From positions 1-33,762 of the forward strand of contig JAHZJL010000302.1 of assembly GCA_022600935.1 (NCBI GenBank): a DNA stretch of 33,762 bases, given 5' to 3'. Source of the stretch: Gammaproteobacteria bacterium. Its GTDB lineage: Bacteria; Pseudomonadota; Gammaproteobacteria; Methylococcales; DRLZ01. Under the pieces are notes generated by a model that did no database searches, was not told where the DNA came from, and saw only the letters and a program-made list of their open reading frames with translations. Of the stretch, positions 8,641 to 17,556 are shown in pieces; positions within the stretch are counted from its first letter, which is position 1; every line of letters begins with the position of its first letter. The position numbers were made by a program, and so were the translations under genes.

Positions 8641-9891
8641 TTGGACGACATACCGATAAGCATACTCCTTATGATTCTTGCTGGCCTATTATTACTGTCA
8701 GCATTCTTTTCCGGTTCTGAAACTGCATTGATGACATTGAACCGTTACCGGTTGAAACATCTGGTGGAATCGGATCACAAAAGCGCCAAACTTGCCCACA
8801 ACCTTTTACAACGACCGGACCGGTTACTCGGATTAATCCTGCTGGGCAACAATTTTGTCAATATTCTTGCTTCATCCCTGGCGACAGTCATTGCTATCCG
8901 TGTTGCAGGGCAGAATGCCATCACGCTGGCTGCGTTGTTGCTGACATTCATCGTGCTTATCTTTGCTGAGGTCGCGCCTAAAACTTTCGCAGCTTTCCAT
9001 CCCGAACGCCTGGCATTTCCAGCAGCCTGGGTGTTTACGCCATTGCTGCGAATCCTGTACCCTTTTGTGTGGCTGATCAATACTTTATCCAACCAATTGC
9101 TGAAACTGCTTGGCGTCAATCCGAACAAACGAGCAAGCACCAATCTCAATACGCAGGAATTGAAAACAGTGGTTTCAGACACAAATACAGTATTGCCGGA
9201 ACGTTATCGAAAACTGCTGATCCGCATTCTTGATATGGAGTCGGCAACTGTTGAAGACATCATGGAACCTCGCAGCGATATCATCGGTCTGGATCTGGAA
9301 GACGATATCAGCATATTGAACCAGCACATTCGCACTTCCAAGTATTCACGTCTGCCGGTTTACAACAAACATATCGATAGAGTTATCGGGCTTCTGGATG
9401 TCAGACGCGCCATCAATAAACTCATGGATAGTACGCTAACAAAAAAAGATATCATTGAACTGCTGGATAAACCTTATTTTATTCCTGAAGGCACCGCATT
9501 ACATACCCAACTGGCCGATTTCCGCAGGCAACAGATCAAAATGGGTTTTGTCGTTGATGAGTACGGAAATACTCTGGGTCTTGTCACAGTCGAAGCGCTG
9601 TTGCAGGAAATTGTTGACGATATCACGGATGACGCAACAGACATCAACCGCCAACAGGATGGCTCCTGGATTATTGACGCAGGCATCACCATACGCGAGC
9701 TTAATCGCCTGTTGGGGACGTTGTTACCTGTAGAGGGACCAAAAACCCTGAATGGTCTGATTATGGAAGTGATGGAAACCATACCCCGGCCGGGGACAAG
9801 TCTTAAAATTCAGGATCTTCCAATTGAAATCGTGGAATCAACTGAATACGCCATTAAGCGCGTCCGCATCATTGACCTTCCCAGTCTTTGA
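8641..9891 (+). CDS. CNNM/CBS-domain transporter of the HlyC/CorC (CorB/YfjD) family
   Basis: This 416-residue membrane protein belongs to the CNNM/CorB family, linked to magnesium or cobalt efflux. The transmembrane CNNM domain covers about residues 1-180, with family residues SGSETALMTLNRYRL at 24-38, a GNN at 69-71 and EVAPK at 110-114. A pair of CBS domains, which bind adenine nucleotides in relatives, follows from about 195 to 325. A CorC_HlyC domain closes the protein at about 335-415. The start is a TTG, chosen because family members begin with an equivalent of MDDIPISILL; the next ATG would remove that conserved start. Family assignment is firm, the transported ion is not. Confidence 0.92.
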   Translation: MDDIPISILLMILAGLLLLSAFFSGSETALMTLNRYRLKHLVESDHKSAKLAHNLLQRPDRLLGLILLGNNFVNILASSLATVIAIRVAGQNAITLAALLLTFIVLIFAEVAPKTFAAFHPERLAFPAAWVFTPLLRILYPFVWLINTLSNQLLKLLGVNPNKRASTNLNTQELKTVVSDTNTVLPERYRKLLIRILDMESATVEDIMEPRSDIIGLDLEDDISILNQHIRTSKYSRLPVYNKHIDRVIGLLDVRRAINKLMDSTLTKKDIIELLDKPYFIPEGTALHTQLADFRRQQIKMGFVVDEYGNTLGLVTVEALLQEIVDDITDDATDINRQQDGSWIIDAGITIRELNRLLGTLLPVEGPKTLNGLIMEVMETIPRPGTSLKIQDLPIEIVESTEYAIKRVRIIDLPSL

Positions 9892-10017
9892 ATCTGGTCT
9901 ATACTTCTTACAGAATTTAGTCAAATTTACACAACTGAAAGCTGACAATTTCCTTGTAAATGAACAGTGCGCTGTGTATTTCTAGGTCCGGTAAAAAAAT
10001 CAAACAAACACAATACA

Positions 10018-10659
10018 ATGGCTAAACTGACTTTAAGTTTTCGATCAAAACCAATCAATGCCTATTTTTTTGAAATTGGTCAATCAATTTCAATCGGGCG
10101 AGATGAAGAAAATGACATCTTTATTGATAGTCTGGCAATCGCTCCAATTCATGCCAAATTTACCTTCAGCGATTCCGGCGCAACGGTTGAACCTGCTGAC
10201 GACTCATCCATCGTCCATGTCAACGGTGCTAAAATCACGACCAGTGAATTGCAACATGGCGACAGGATTGAAATCGGCAAACACACGCTGGAATACTCCG
10301 AAGAAAAACCTGCGATTGAAATTCAAAGCCTGTTTAGCGAAGCTGAACCAGAAGTGACTGAAGAACAGGATGTCATCTTCAAATCCAAATCAAGAACAGG
10401 AAAATTACAGGTTTTGCGAGGTTCAAAAGCAGGACACGTGATCCCGTTAAATGATTCAGTGTCTCGAATCGGCAAAAAAACCGCCAGTGAAGTTGAATTT
10501 GTAAAATGCAGCGATGGTTATTATTTAAGTGTGTTAAAGGAAAACAAACCTGGATCTGTCAAATTAAATAATGAGACACTCCATAAACAGACACTGAAAA
10601 TTAAAAATGGCGACTCGCTCAAAATTGACAACACTGAACTGTTGTTTTTTGAACAATAA
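10018..10659 (+). CDS. Protein with two FHA domains
   Basis: FHA domains bind phosphothreonine peptides. This 213-residue protein is almost entirely two such domains. The first, about residues 1-95, shows the core IGRDEENDIFID followed by APIHAKF and a HGDRIEIG turn. The second, about 127-213, has SRIGKKTASEVEF and NGDSLKI and looks more diverged: the Gly-Arg of the first core is Gly-Lys here. The two are joined by an acidic linker at about 94-122. There is no signal peptide or membrane helix. I chose the ATG at 10018 because the FHA fold begins there; a GTG at 9967 adds 17 unrelated residues. No kinase or phosphatase of the Ser/Thr type lies nearby, so its partner is unknown. Confidence 0.85.
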   Translation: MAKLTLSFRSKPINAYFFEIGQSISIGRDEENDIFIDSLAIAPIHAKFTFSDSGATVEPADDSSIVHVNGAKITTSELQHGDRIEIGKHTLEYSEEKPAIEIQSLFSEAEPEVTEEQDVIFKSKSRTGKLQVLRGSKAGHVIPLNDSVSRIGKKTASEVEFVKCSDGYYLSVLKENKPGSVKLNNETLHKQTLKIKNGDSLKIDNTELLFFEQ

Positions 10660-10704
10660 CAGACCATTCCCTACAAAAAATCATGCACGCCCGGCTTGCA
10701 TCCA

Positions 10705-11238
10705 TCAGCGGGTTTCCGAGACTGAAGGATTTGCCAGATAACCATCGGGATTAACCGGAACTGACTCAGGGATCAAATATTGACCCAGCTCTGTCAACGC
10801 ATCCCGATAGACATTGCGTTTAAAAAACACAACATTATCGACAGGCATCCAGTAATCCGCCCAACACCAGTCATCAAATTCAGGAGAATCAGAGCAATCC
10901 AGCCTGACATTGCTTTCATCTGCCGTCAGCCGCAGGATATACCATAATTGTTTTTGGCCAATACAGAGTGGATAACTGTTCTTGCGTATATAACGCTCCG
11001 GCAAATCGTAACGCAGCCAGGAACGGGTGTGACCAATCACCTCGACATGATGTTTCCTAAGCCCGGTTTCTTCGTACAACTCCCTGTACATGGCCAGTCT
11101 GGAATCTTCATTTTTCTTGACGCCACCTTGAGGAAATTGCCAGGAATCTGTACCGATCCGTCGCGCCCAGAACACTCTTCCCTGATCGTTACATAAAACA
11201 ATGGCTACATTTGTGCGATATCCATCTGAATCTATCAT
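10705..11238 (-). CDS. rppH: RNA pyrophosphohydrolase RppH
   Basis: RppH removes pyrophosphate from the 5' end of triphosphorylated mRNA and so starts 5'-end-dependent decay by RNase E. The 177-residue protein begins MIDSDGYRTNVAIVL, as is typical, and has a complete Nudix box at residues 38-60 (Gly38, Glu44, then RELYEETGL). WQFPQGGV just before the box is also characteristic of the family. It is convergent with the FHA gene, 45 bases away, and divergent from the HAD phosphatase gene. Confidence 0.96.
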   Translation of the reverse strand: MIDSDGYRTNVAIVLCNDQGRVFWARRIGTDSWQFPQGGVKKNEDSRLAMYRELYEETGLRKHHVEVIGHTRSWLRYDLPERYIRKNSYPLCIGQKQLWYILRLTADESNVRLDCSDSPEFDDWCWADYWMPVDNVVFFKRNVYRDALTELGQYLIPESVPVNPDGYLANPSVSETR

Positions 11239-11550
11239 GGTGTCAACTTAACTATAATCAACAGACCGAAATTTAACATAACAATTTTTACAACAATTTT
11301 CCACATCGAATATTCTGGACGAAACAGCCAGGAATTACTTGAAGCAACCCAAACCCTTCAGTCATTTATTTTGCTTATCAAGGCTGTTATACTTCGCGCG
11401 GCCTGCACGACCTTATATTGTCCATCAAACAGACCAATCTTCAATTGAAGTCCAGTGTAAACGTATCTACCTGATAACTGAAGCTGAACAAGCCTATTTT
11501 TATCCTTACTTATTCTGTATTTACCAACTATTATAATTTAGGAGCTATTT
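11239..11550. other. Divergent intergenic region between rppH and the HAD phosphatase gene
   Basis: These 312 bases lie between two genes reading away from each other. A TATAGT hexamer on the - strand (11251-11256) is very close to the rppH start. An extended -10 element for the HAD gene lies at 11385-11393, leaving an AT-rich leader of about 150 bases in which I see no gene or clear structure. Confidence 0.4.
11385..11393 (+). promoter_or_regulatory. Extended -10 promoter element upstream of the HAD phosphatase gene
   Basis: TGTTATACT is a TGn extended -10 with TATACT matching five of six consensus bases. No good -35 is seen at the right spacing, which is common for extended -10 promoters. 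The leader to the GTG start at 11551 would be about 150 bases. Confidence 0.45.
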
Positions 11551-12207
11551 GTGAGCCTTGCTATTTTTGACCTCGACAATACCTTAATCGCCGGCGACAG
11601 TGACTTTTTGTGGGGCCAGTTTCTTGTTGAACAAGGCATTGTTGATGGTGAGCATTATGAACGCAACAACAGCAAGTTTTATCAGGACTACAATGCCGGA
11701 ACACTGGATATCGACGAATATCTCGCTTTTGCTCTTAAACCTCTGGCGGATCACGATTATCAGCAATTACTGGAATGGCGCATAAAATTTGTGGATACCA
11801 GAATCAAACCATTGTTACTGCCCAAGGCAAAACGACGCATTGACTGGCATAAAAACAAGGGAGATACTGTATTAATCATCACAGCAACCAATCAATTTGT
11901 CACTGAGCCCAGTGCCGAGCTTTATGGTGTGGATCATTTGCTGGCAACCAAACCTGAATTTATCGATGGCCAATTTACCGGCAAGGTGGAAGGTACTCCA
12001 TGTTATCAGGATGGCAAAATTGTCAATCTCGATCTGTGGTTATCAGATGGCCGCGAGAATCTTGCCTGTGAGAGCTGGTTTTACAGTGATTCAATGAATG
12101 ACATTCCCCTGCTCAAGCAGGTTGACTATGCCGTTGCTGTGGATGCTGATCAATCCTTGATTGAAAAAGCCGAGCAGGAAGGCTGGTTATTGACCAGTTT
12201 TCGTTAA
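11551..12207 (+). CDS. HAD-superfamily phosphatase, SerB-like subfamily IB
   Basis: This 218-residue cytoplasmic hydrolase has the HAD motif I FDLDNTL with nucleophile Asp7 and Asp9. A Lys-containing middle region follows, and then motif III/IV, YSDSMNDIPLL. It belongs to the PSPase-like IB subfamily, whose members dephosphorylate small molecules such as phosphoserine or histidinol phosphate. The substrate cannot be read from the sequence, and the protein lacks the extra N-terminal region of true SerB. The start is GTG with a good ribosome binding site (TAGGAG, 6 bases before). It converges on the tusA gene. Confidence 0.88.
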   Translation: MSLAIFDLDNTLIAGDSDFLWGQFLVEQGIVDGEHYERNNSKFYQDYNAGTLDIDEYLAFALKPLADHDYQQLLEWRIKFVDTRIKPLLLPKAKRRIDWHKNKGDTVLIITATNQFVTEPSAELYGVDHLLATKPEFIDGQFTGKVEGTPCYQDGKIVNLDLWLSDGRENLACESWFYSDSMNDIPLLKQVDYAVAVDADQSLIEKAEQEGWLLTSFR

Positions 12208-12243
12208 ATGAGCAATCGGATAGACACACCACACAATACCAGG

Positions 12244-12477
12244 CTATTTTTTCTGAATAAAAAAATACTGAATATCGTCTTCACAAAAACTCTCCAGGAT
12301 TTTATGCCCGGTTTTTTCTGAAAAAACCCCGATATCCAGATGAGCAGCTGGATCAGTTGCTCTTAAACGAATAATTTCACCACTTTCAACACCAGTCAGT
12401 GTTTTTTTCAAGCGCAGTAATGGTAACGGGCAATGCAGCCCTGTGGTATCGATATCGTGTTGGTATTCAATTGTCAT
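12244..12477 (-). CDS. tusA: TusA/SirA-family sulfur carrier protein
   Basis: This small 77-residue protein has the family motif CPLP at residues 16-19, where Cys16 would carry persulfide sulfur. TusA takes sulfur from IscS and passes it to TusBCD for 2-thiouridine in tRNA. Relatives serve molybdenum cofactor synthesis or sulfur oxidation, and several paralogues can coexist in one genome, so the exact partner is not certain. It lies 89 bases downstream of the SLC13 permease gene on the same strand and may share its transcript. No clear ribosome binding site is seen. Confidence 0.87.
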   Translation of the reverse strand: MTIEYQHDIDTTGLHCPLPLLRLKKTLTGVESGEIIRLRATDPAAHLDIGVFSEKTGHKILESFCEDDIQYFFIQKK

Positions 12478-12566
12478 ATTGGATAATCAATCTGCTTTAA
12501 ATCTCAGCAATCCTCAACCTAAAGAGGAGCGTGTTTGTTATGGCGCAATGTAAGCGCATGTAACGA

Positions 12567-14405
12567 TCAAAATACCAAGTTGACCATCACGATCAACACC
12601 AGTAAATATAATACCGTCATCAACCCGCCAACTCTGACATAATCCGCATTGCGATATTCGGCTGGCCCCATAATCAATGCATTGACCTGGTGAGTCGGCA
12701 GCAAAAACGAATTAGAAGTCGCCAGCGCCACAATCAGAGCCATCACAGCAGGATCTGAATGGATATGTACCGCCATACTCATGGCAATCGGCACAAGCAA
12801 CACCACTGCTCCTACGTTTGACATCACCAGAGTGAATACAGTCGCTAAAACAGCGAGTATAATTTGTACCTGCAATTCTGAAGCACCTTCGATCAGGCTC
12901 ATCAGATGACCGGCAATCCAGCCTGCAGTTCCGGTATTTTCAACAGCTGCGCCCAGCGGAATCAATGCCGCCAACAAAAACACCGTGCGCCAGCTCACTG
13001 ACTGATATGCCTCATCGATGCTGATAACACGGGTCAAAACCATGGCGACTGCTCCAGCCAGTAATGCCAGGGCCAGCTTGACATCGGTCGTAATTGCCAA
13101 TATCAGCGCGAAAAAAAAACTGGTCAGCGCCAAAGGCAGTTTTTCCGGTTTGAGAATCTGTTTGGGAAAATCGCTGGCAACGACGAAAGCCGGGTCCTTG
13201 GACATCCCGGCAATATCTTTCCAGCGTCCATAGACAATTAATGTATCACCGCCTTGCAATTTCAACGCCCGAAGATTGTTCTGGTGTGTCACACCGTTTC
13301 GATACACTCCGATTAAATTGGTTCGATAATGACGCCGCAAGCGAAACTCACCGACATCTCCACCGATCAATCTGGATCCCGGAGGAATCACAATTTCCGC
13401 TATTCCGGCATAATCCGATTTGGGCTCGAAAACTGACAACGGAACTTCTGTGATTGTCAATTCATGAGCTGTTGCGAATTGTTGTATCTCTTCGTGATGC
13501 CCAAGTAACCATAATTGTGAGCCTGCCCAGATAATATCATCGCGATTGGGGGCAAGACTTAATTCATGACCAGTACTGAGGCTGATGATCTGGGGTGCAT
13601 GTTCACTGTCTTCCAGTTCTCTGATGGTTTTCCCGGCGATTGCCGATTCCTGTGTGACGTTGATTTGATAGACAACACCCTGAATTGAATAAACACGCTC
13701 CAGGTAATCTGCCGTGGTCGAAATACGCTGTAATGAATTATCCAGATTCGGCAACAAATGGCGCCCGATCAGCACAAAAAAACCAATCCCGCTTGCCAGC
13801 AATGCCAAGCCAATCGGAGTCACATCAAACAGGTTAAACGGTTTGACTGCAAATTCTCCATTAGCGTGAGCAGTTTGCATTAAATCGTTGAGCATAATCA
13901 GGGAACTGCACCCGATCATCGTCAATGTTCCACCCAGGATTGCGCAAAACCCCAGTGGCATCATCAATTTCGACAAGGCGATTCCGGTACGGTGCGAAAT
14001 TCGACTGACAACCGGCATAAACAATGCCGTGGCACCGACATTCTGCATAAAAGACGAAATCATCCCAATCAAAACCGTCAACCGCACTATCACACCAGAC
14101 TCACTGCTGCGCCCTGTTCTGATCATCAAATCTGCGACAAATGCCATCAATCCGGCTTTTTCCAGGCCACTACCGATAATCATGATGGCTATCATGGCCA
14201 AAACAGCATTACTGGAAAACCCATACAACACTTCCTGCGCCGGAAGCAATGGCTGGACGCCTGGAATCTCACCTGCAAAACCAATCATCAACAGAATAAT
14301 CAAAGCTGCGATGTCAATTCGCACCCATTCAGTGATAAACATAATCATTGCTGTTAACAGCAACAATAATGTCACTATCATTTCGACATTCAATTCAGTG
14401 ATCAT
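12567..14405 (-). CDS. SLC13-family permease with two RCK_C (TrkA_C) domains
   Basis: This 612-residue inner-membrane transporter has hydrophobic helices in two blocks, about residues 5-220 and 425-612. The soluble middle contains two RCK_C-like domains at about 226-313 and 318-411 (for example GKTIRELEDSEHAPQIISL). This layout is shared with bacterial YfbS-like proteins and algal SAC1-like sulfate transporters. Such proteins carry anions (sulfate or dicarboxylates) with sodium. The substrate is not shown by the sequence; the neighbouring sulfur carrier gene makes a sulfur oxyanion worth considering. The start codon is ATG with no strong ribosome binding site. Confidence 0.88.
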   Translation of the reverse strand: MITELNVEMIVTLLLLLTAMIMFITEWVRIDIAALIILLMIGFAGEIPGVQPLLPAQEVLYGFSSNAVLAMIAIMIIGSGLEKAGLMAFVADLMIRTGRSSESGVIVRLTVLIGMISSFMQNVGATALFMPVVSRISHRTGIALSKLMMPLGFCAILGGTLTMIGCSSLIMLNDLMQTAHANGEFAVKPFNLFDVTPIGLALLASGIGFFVLIGRHLLPNLDNSLQRISTTADYLERVYSIQGVVYQINVTQESAIAGKTIRELEDSEHAPQIISLSTGHELSLAPNRDDIIWAGSQLWLLGHHEEIQQFATAHELTITEVPLSVFEPKSDYAGIAEIVIPPGSRLIGGDVGEFRLRRHYRTNLIGVYRNGVTHQNNLRALKLQGGDTLIVYGRWKDIAGMSKDPAFVVASDFPKQILKPEKLPLALTSFFFALILAITTDVKLALALLAGAVAMVLTRVISIDEAYQSVSWRTVFLLAALIPLGAAVENTGTAGWIAGHLMSLIEGASELQVQIILAVLATVFTLVMSNVGAVVLLVPIAMSMAVHIHSDPAVMALIVALATSNSFLLPTHQVNALIMGPAEYRNADYVRVGGLMTVLYLLVLIVMVNLVF

Positions 14406-14479
14406 CGTTTATGAAACAGGGTCTTCAGGATGAATATCTGTCTCACGCTGTCTTAAGCCAATTAAACCTGGACATGGTG

Positions 14480-15301
14480 TCAGCGACCTGCATTAAACAA
14501 GCCCATGATATTTTGTTTTTGATATTCCGCAGGTATTTTAAATAAAGCACTGTTAACTGTATCATGTTGAATTGCTGTAATCTGACCTGATTCTCCAGCA
14601 CTGGATTGAAACTGTAAAGGAAATCCTTTGAGACGATTGACTATCGAGGCATAACCGGCTGTATTAACACCTGCTTGTGCAGAGTTGCCTATCTGACCTA
14701 ATTGAGCCAGTTGACCAGCAAAATCTGTTAGTTTTTGAATTGATGTAATCTCTTCAGCTGATAACCCTAATGTGTCGAATGGAGCAACACAAATCGTCTG
14801 ATCCGCCTGACTCTCAACCTTAACCTGGACCACACGACACTGAACACCAGCAACTTTGGCCTGCTGCCCGGTTTGTTCAATTGTCACCTTTGCGGGGCCT
14901 GGGGCTGGTTTGTTTTGGATCATACCAGGCATCATCGCTTTAAACTGCTGTTTTTGCTGCTCAGTCATGCCTTGCATTGCTTGTTCCATTTGCTCACTCA
15001 AGGTTGATACAAGCGAATTCAGCTGACTGCTGAGATGGGAAGCCATTGCTCGATCAACTTCATAGTAGTGTTTATGCTCATGGTCAAATCCAACCACAAC
15101 ATCTGTTTTGCTGTCATAAAACCCGAGTATGGCTCCGGGTTCTTGTTCTAACGCCAGTTTACCCTGTTTCATTAATAATGTAGCAATTTCCGGCCGGGAC
15201 TGGTTGGCTGATACAAACTGCGTAACCATCCTGGTATCTGCCAGTAAAGGCTGTAAAAAAACACTGCTCAGCAATAAAAAAATCAGGGGATAAAAATTCA
15301 T
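14480..15301 (-). CDS. Exported protein of unknown function
   Basis: This 273-residue protein has a clear signal peptide: a hydrophobic stretch at about residues 5-19, then a likely cleavage site after LLADT or near it. The mature part contains a Gln/Met-rich helical segment (about 105-135, around MEQAMQGMTEQQKQQF) that may form a coiled coil. Two cysteines are spaced 16 residues apart (VQCRVV and TICVA) and could form a disulfide. The overall layout recalls DUF4412-type periplasmic proteins, which I cannot confirm. I chose the ATG at 15301 because GGAGA lies 8 bases before it; a TTG at 15325 would add 8 polar residues ahead of the signal peptide. It precedes the SLC13 gene by 74 bases. Confidence 0.75.
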   Translation of the reverse strand: MNFYPLIFLLLSSVFLQPLLADTRMVTQFVSANQSRPEIATLLMKQGKLALEQEPGAILGFYDSKTDVVVGFDHEHKHYYEVDRAMASHLSSQLNSLVSTLSEQMEQAMQGMTEQQKQQFKAMMPGMIQNKPAPGPAKVTIEQTGQQAKVAGVQCRVVQVKVESQADQTICVAPFDTLGLSAEEITSIQKLTDFAGQLAQLGQIGNSAQAGVNTAGYASIVNRLKGFPLQFQSSAGESGQITAIQHDTVNSALFKIPAEYQKQNIMGLFNAGR

Positions 15302-15595
15302 TCTGTTTCTCTCCGGAGTCAACAAGGATAAAATAGACAGGTCATGGGAGCTGGCAGATTGGCGAATGTAACTGCCAGTTGTATTGAGTCATTCAAAACC
15401 TGTTTAAACGTAATTTCAATCTGGTGTTTACAATGACAGTTTAAAAATCGAGGTTATATACAGCCCATAATCAATAATGACGATTAGTTTACAACATCAA
15501 GGTTCGCTTTTTTAAGTAAAATTATGTACTTTGTATCATCACGGACAGTTTTACACTTTTCAGATTTTCTTTACTAATGAATAACAGGTAACTCC

Positions 15596-16342
15596 ATGGC
15601 AGGACACAGTAAATGGGCCAATATCCGCTTTCGTAAAGGTGCACAGGATGCCAAACGCGGCAAATTGTTTACCAAATTGATTCGTGAAATCAATGTTGCA
15701 GTGAAAAGCGGTGGTCCGGACCCGGACTCCAATCCGCGCTTGCGGGCAGCAATCGATAAAAGCCTGTCCAACAATATGAAGCGCGATACCATTGAAAACA
15801 CAATTAAAAAAGCGTCCGGTACCATGGAAGGCGTGAATTATGAGGAAGTGCGCTATGAGGGTTATGGACCTGGAGGCATTGCTGTCCTGGTCGATTGCCT
15901 GACTGATAATCGCAACCGGACCGTTGCTGAAGTGCGCCACTGTTTTACCAAAGCCGGGGGTAATCTTGGCACAGATGGTTCAGTTGCCTACCTGTTCAGC
16001 AATGTCGGTCAACTCAGTTATGCGGAGGGCGTTGACGAGGAAGCACTGATGGATACTGCACTCGAAGCTGGTGCTGACGACATTATAGTTAACGACGATG
16101 GCTCGGCTGAGGTTCTGACTCCACCCGCAGATTTTGACTCAGTCAAGAAAGCACTGGTTGACGCCAATCTTGAACCTGAATCTGCTTCCGTAACGATGCG
16201 CGCCAGTACCAGCACTGAACTGGACGCCAAAGATGCAGAGAAAATGATCCGGCTTCTGGAAAATCTTGAAGACCTGGATGATGTTCAGGAAGTCTATTCC
16301 AATGCCGATATCAGTGAAGATATCCTGGCATCAATGTCGTGA
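15596..16342 (+). CDS. yebC: YebC/PmpR-family (TACO1) regulatory protein
   Basis: Members of this family act as DNA-binding regulators (PmpR) or, as recently recognised, as factors that relieve ribosome stalling at proline stretches. The 248-residue protein starts [22 protein letters not shown], the family signature, and continues with [14 protein letters not shown] and [13 protein letters not shown]. The length is normal. AGGTAA lies upstream of the ATG as ribosome binding site. It precedes ruvC by 95 bases, the usual order in gammaproteobacteria. Confidence 0.96.
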   Translation: MAGHSKWANIRFRKGAQDAKRGKLFTKLIREINVAVKSGGPDPDSNPRLRAAIDKSLSNNMKRDTIENTIKKASGTMEGVNYEEVRYEGYGPGGIAVLVDCLTDNRNRTVAEVRHCFTKAGGNLGTDGSVAYLFSNVGQLSYAEGVDEEALMDTALEAGADDIIVNDDGSAEVLTPPADFDSVKKALVDANLEPESASVTMRASTSTELDAKDAEKMIRLLENLEDLDDVQEVYSNADISEDILASMS

Positions 16343-16437
16343 CTCAATATTTTCTGGTGACTGTCCATAGAACTCTGATTAATCATGGTAATTGTAACAC
16401 TCTACGTATCCGTTAACCCCTTGAATACATATATCAG

Positions 16438-16941
16438 ATGACCCGCATTCTGGGTATTGACCCCGGCTCACGCATTACCGGCTATGGAGTTCTGGATAAT
16501 CAGACTAACTCCATCGCCTATATTGCCAGTGGTTGTATTCGTGCCAGTCAGGCAGAGTTTCCGGAACGATTGAAACAGATTTTCTCCGGACTCAGTGAAA
16601 TTGTGACGACTTACCAGCCTGATGCACTGGCTATCGAGCAGGTGTTTATGCATAAAAATGCAGATTCGGCGCTGAAGCTCGGGCAGGCAAGGGGCGCGGC
16701 AATTTGTGCGGCAGTCGTGAACAACCTGCCGGTCTTCGAATATCCATCACGGGTTGTGAAAAAGACAGTTGTCGGTCGAGGCGCAGCAGACAAAGTCCAG
16801 GTACGCCATATGGTTCAATATCTGCTGCAACTGTCCGGCACCTTGCAAATTGACGCCAGTGACGCATTGGCAATTGCCCTCTGCCATTGTCATCGCCATG
16901 TCTATGATAAACGCCAAACCCACGACTTAATAACCACATGA
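16438..16941 (+). CDS. ruvC: Holliday junction resolvase RuvC
   Basis: RuvC cuts Holliday junctions during recombinational repair, working with the RuvAB branch-migration motor. The 167-residue protein begins [15 protein letters not shown]. The four acidic residues that hold the catalytic metals are visible at Asp8, Glu67 (AIEQVF), Asp139 and Asp142 ([13 protein letters not shown]). The stop overlaps the ruvA start by four bases (ATGA), so the two are translated together. Confidence 0.97.
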   Translation: MTRILGIDPGSRITGYGVLDNQTNSIAYIASGCIRASQAEFPERLKQIFSGLSEIVTTYQPDALAIEQVFMHKNADSALKLGQARGAAICAAVVNNLPVFEYPSRVVKKTVVGRGAADKVQVRHMVQYLLQLSGTLQIDASDALAIALCHCHRHVYDKRQTHDLITT

Positions 16942-17531
16942 TCAGTTTTTTACGCGGTATTCTGGCCAGCAAAACTGCACCTGAAGTTGTACTCGATGTC
17001 AACGGCGTCGGCTACAACGTGTTAACACCGATGTCGACGTTTTACGACTTGCCTGAAACCGGTCAGCAAGTCGTGTTATTGACCCATTTAAGTATTCGCG
17101 AAGATGCGCATGTATTATTCGGTTTTCTCAGCGACCAGGAACGCGACCTGTTTCGCAGCCTGGTACGGATTAATGGCGTCGGACCCAAGCTGGCACTGGC
17201 CATACTTTCCGGCATCAGTATCAACGATTTTCAACGTTGTGTTTTTGAAAACAACGTCGCGTCTCTGGTCAAACTGCCTGGTATCGGAAAAAAAACAGCA
17301 GAACGCCTGATTATTGAAATGCGCGACCGCCTGCCTGAAATGTCTGACCCGCATACAGCAAGTCAAGACATGCCCGGACCCACACCCAATCAATCGTCTG
17401 AAGCCATTAGAGCGTTAATTGCACTCGGTTATGGAGACGCTGAAGCCAGGCGCATGATTGGCAAAGTCGGCGATGATTCCATGAACAGCGAAACCATGAT
17501 TCGGCTTGCACTGCAATCAGTCAATGGATAA
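16938..17531 (+). CDS. ruvA: Holliday junction branch migration protein RuvA
   Basis: RuvA binds four-way junctions as a tetramer and recruits the RuvB motor. The 197-residue protein has the N-terminal OB-fold domain, two helix-hairpin-helix motifs ([13 protein letters not shown] near 78-90 and [13 protein letters not shown] near 113-125), a flexible linker, and the RuvB-binding third domain from about 150 on ([13 protein letters not shown]). It is complete and in the expected place after ruvC. ruvB does not follow it, and the next gene is on the other strand. Confidence 0.97.
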   Translation: MISFLRGILASKTAPEVVLDVNGVGYNVLTPMSTFYDLPETGQQVVLLTHLSIREDAHVLFGFLSDQERDLFRSLVRINGVGPKLALAILSGISINDFQRCVFENNVASLVKLPGIGKKTAERLIIEMRDRLPEMSDPHTASQDMPGPTPNQSSEAIRALIALGYGDAEARRMIGKVGDDSMNSETMIRLALQSVNG

Positions 17532-17533
17532 TT

Positions 17534-17555
17534 CCAGGGCCATTCGGCCCGCTGG
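17534..17555. terminator. Hairpin between convergent ruvA and threonine aldolase genes
   Basis: CCAGGGCC, a loop ATTC, and GGCCCgCTGG form a strong GC-rich stem of nine pairs with one bulged G. On the + strand it is followed by GTTATTTC. It sits exactly between two converging stop codons, so it probably ends the ruvA transcript and may also stop the opposite one. The T-run is poor, so the call rests on stem and position. Confidence 0.55.
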
Positions 17556-17556
17556 G

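Noticed and set aside
13888-14433. 181-codon + strand frame opposite the SLC13 permease gene
   Set aside because: Antisense shadow of a hydrophobic coding sequence; repetitive Ile/Asn composition reflects the other strand.
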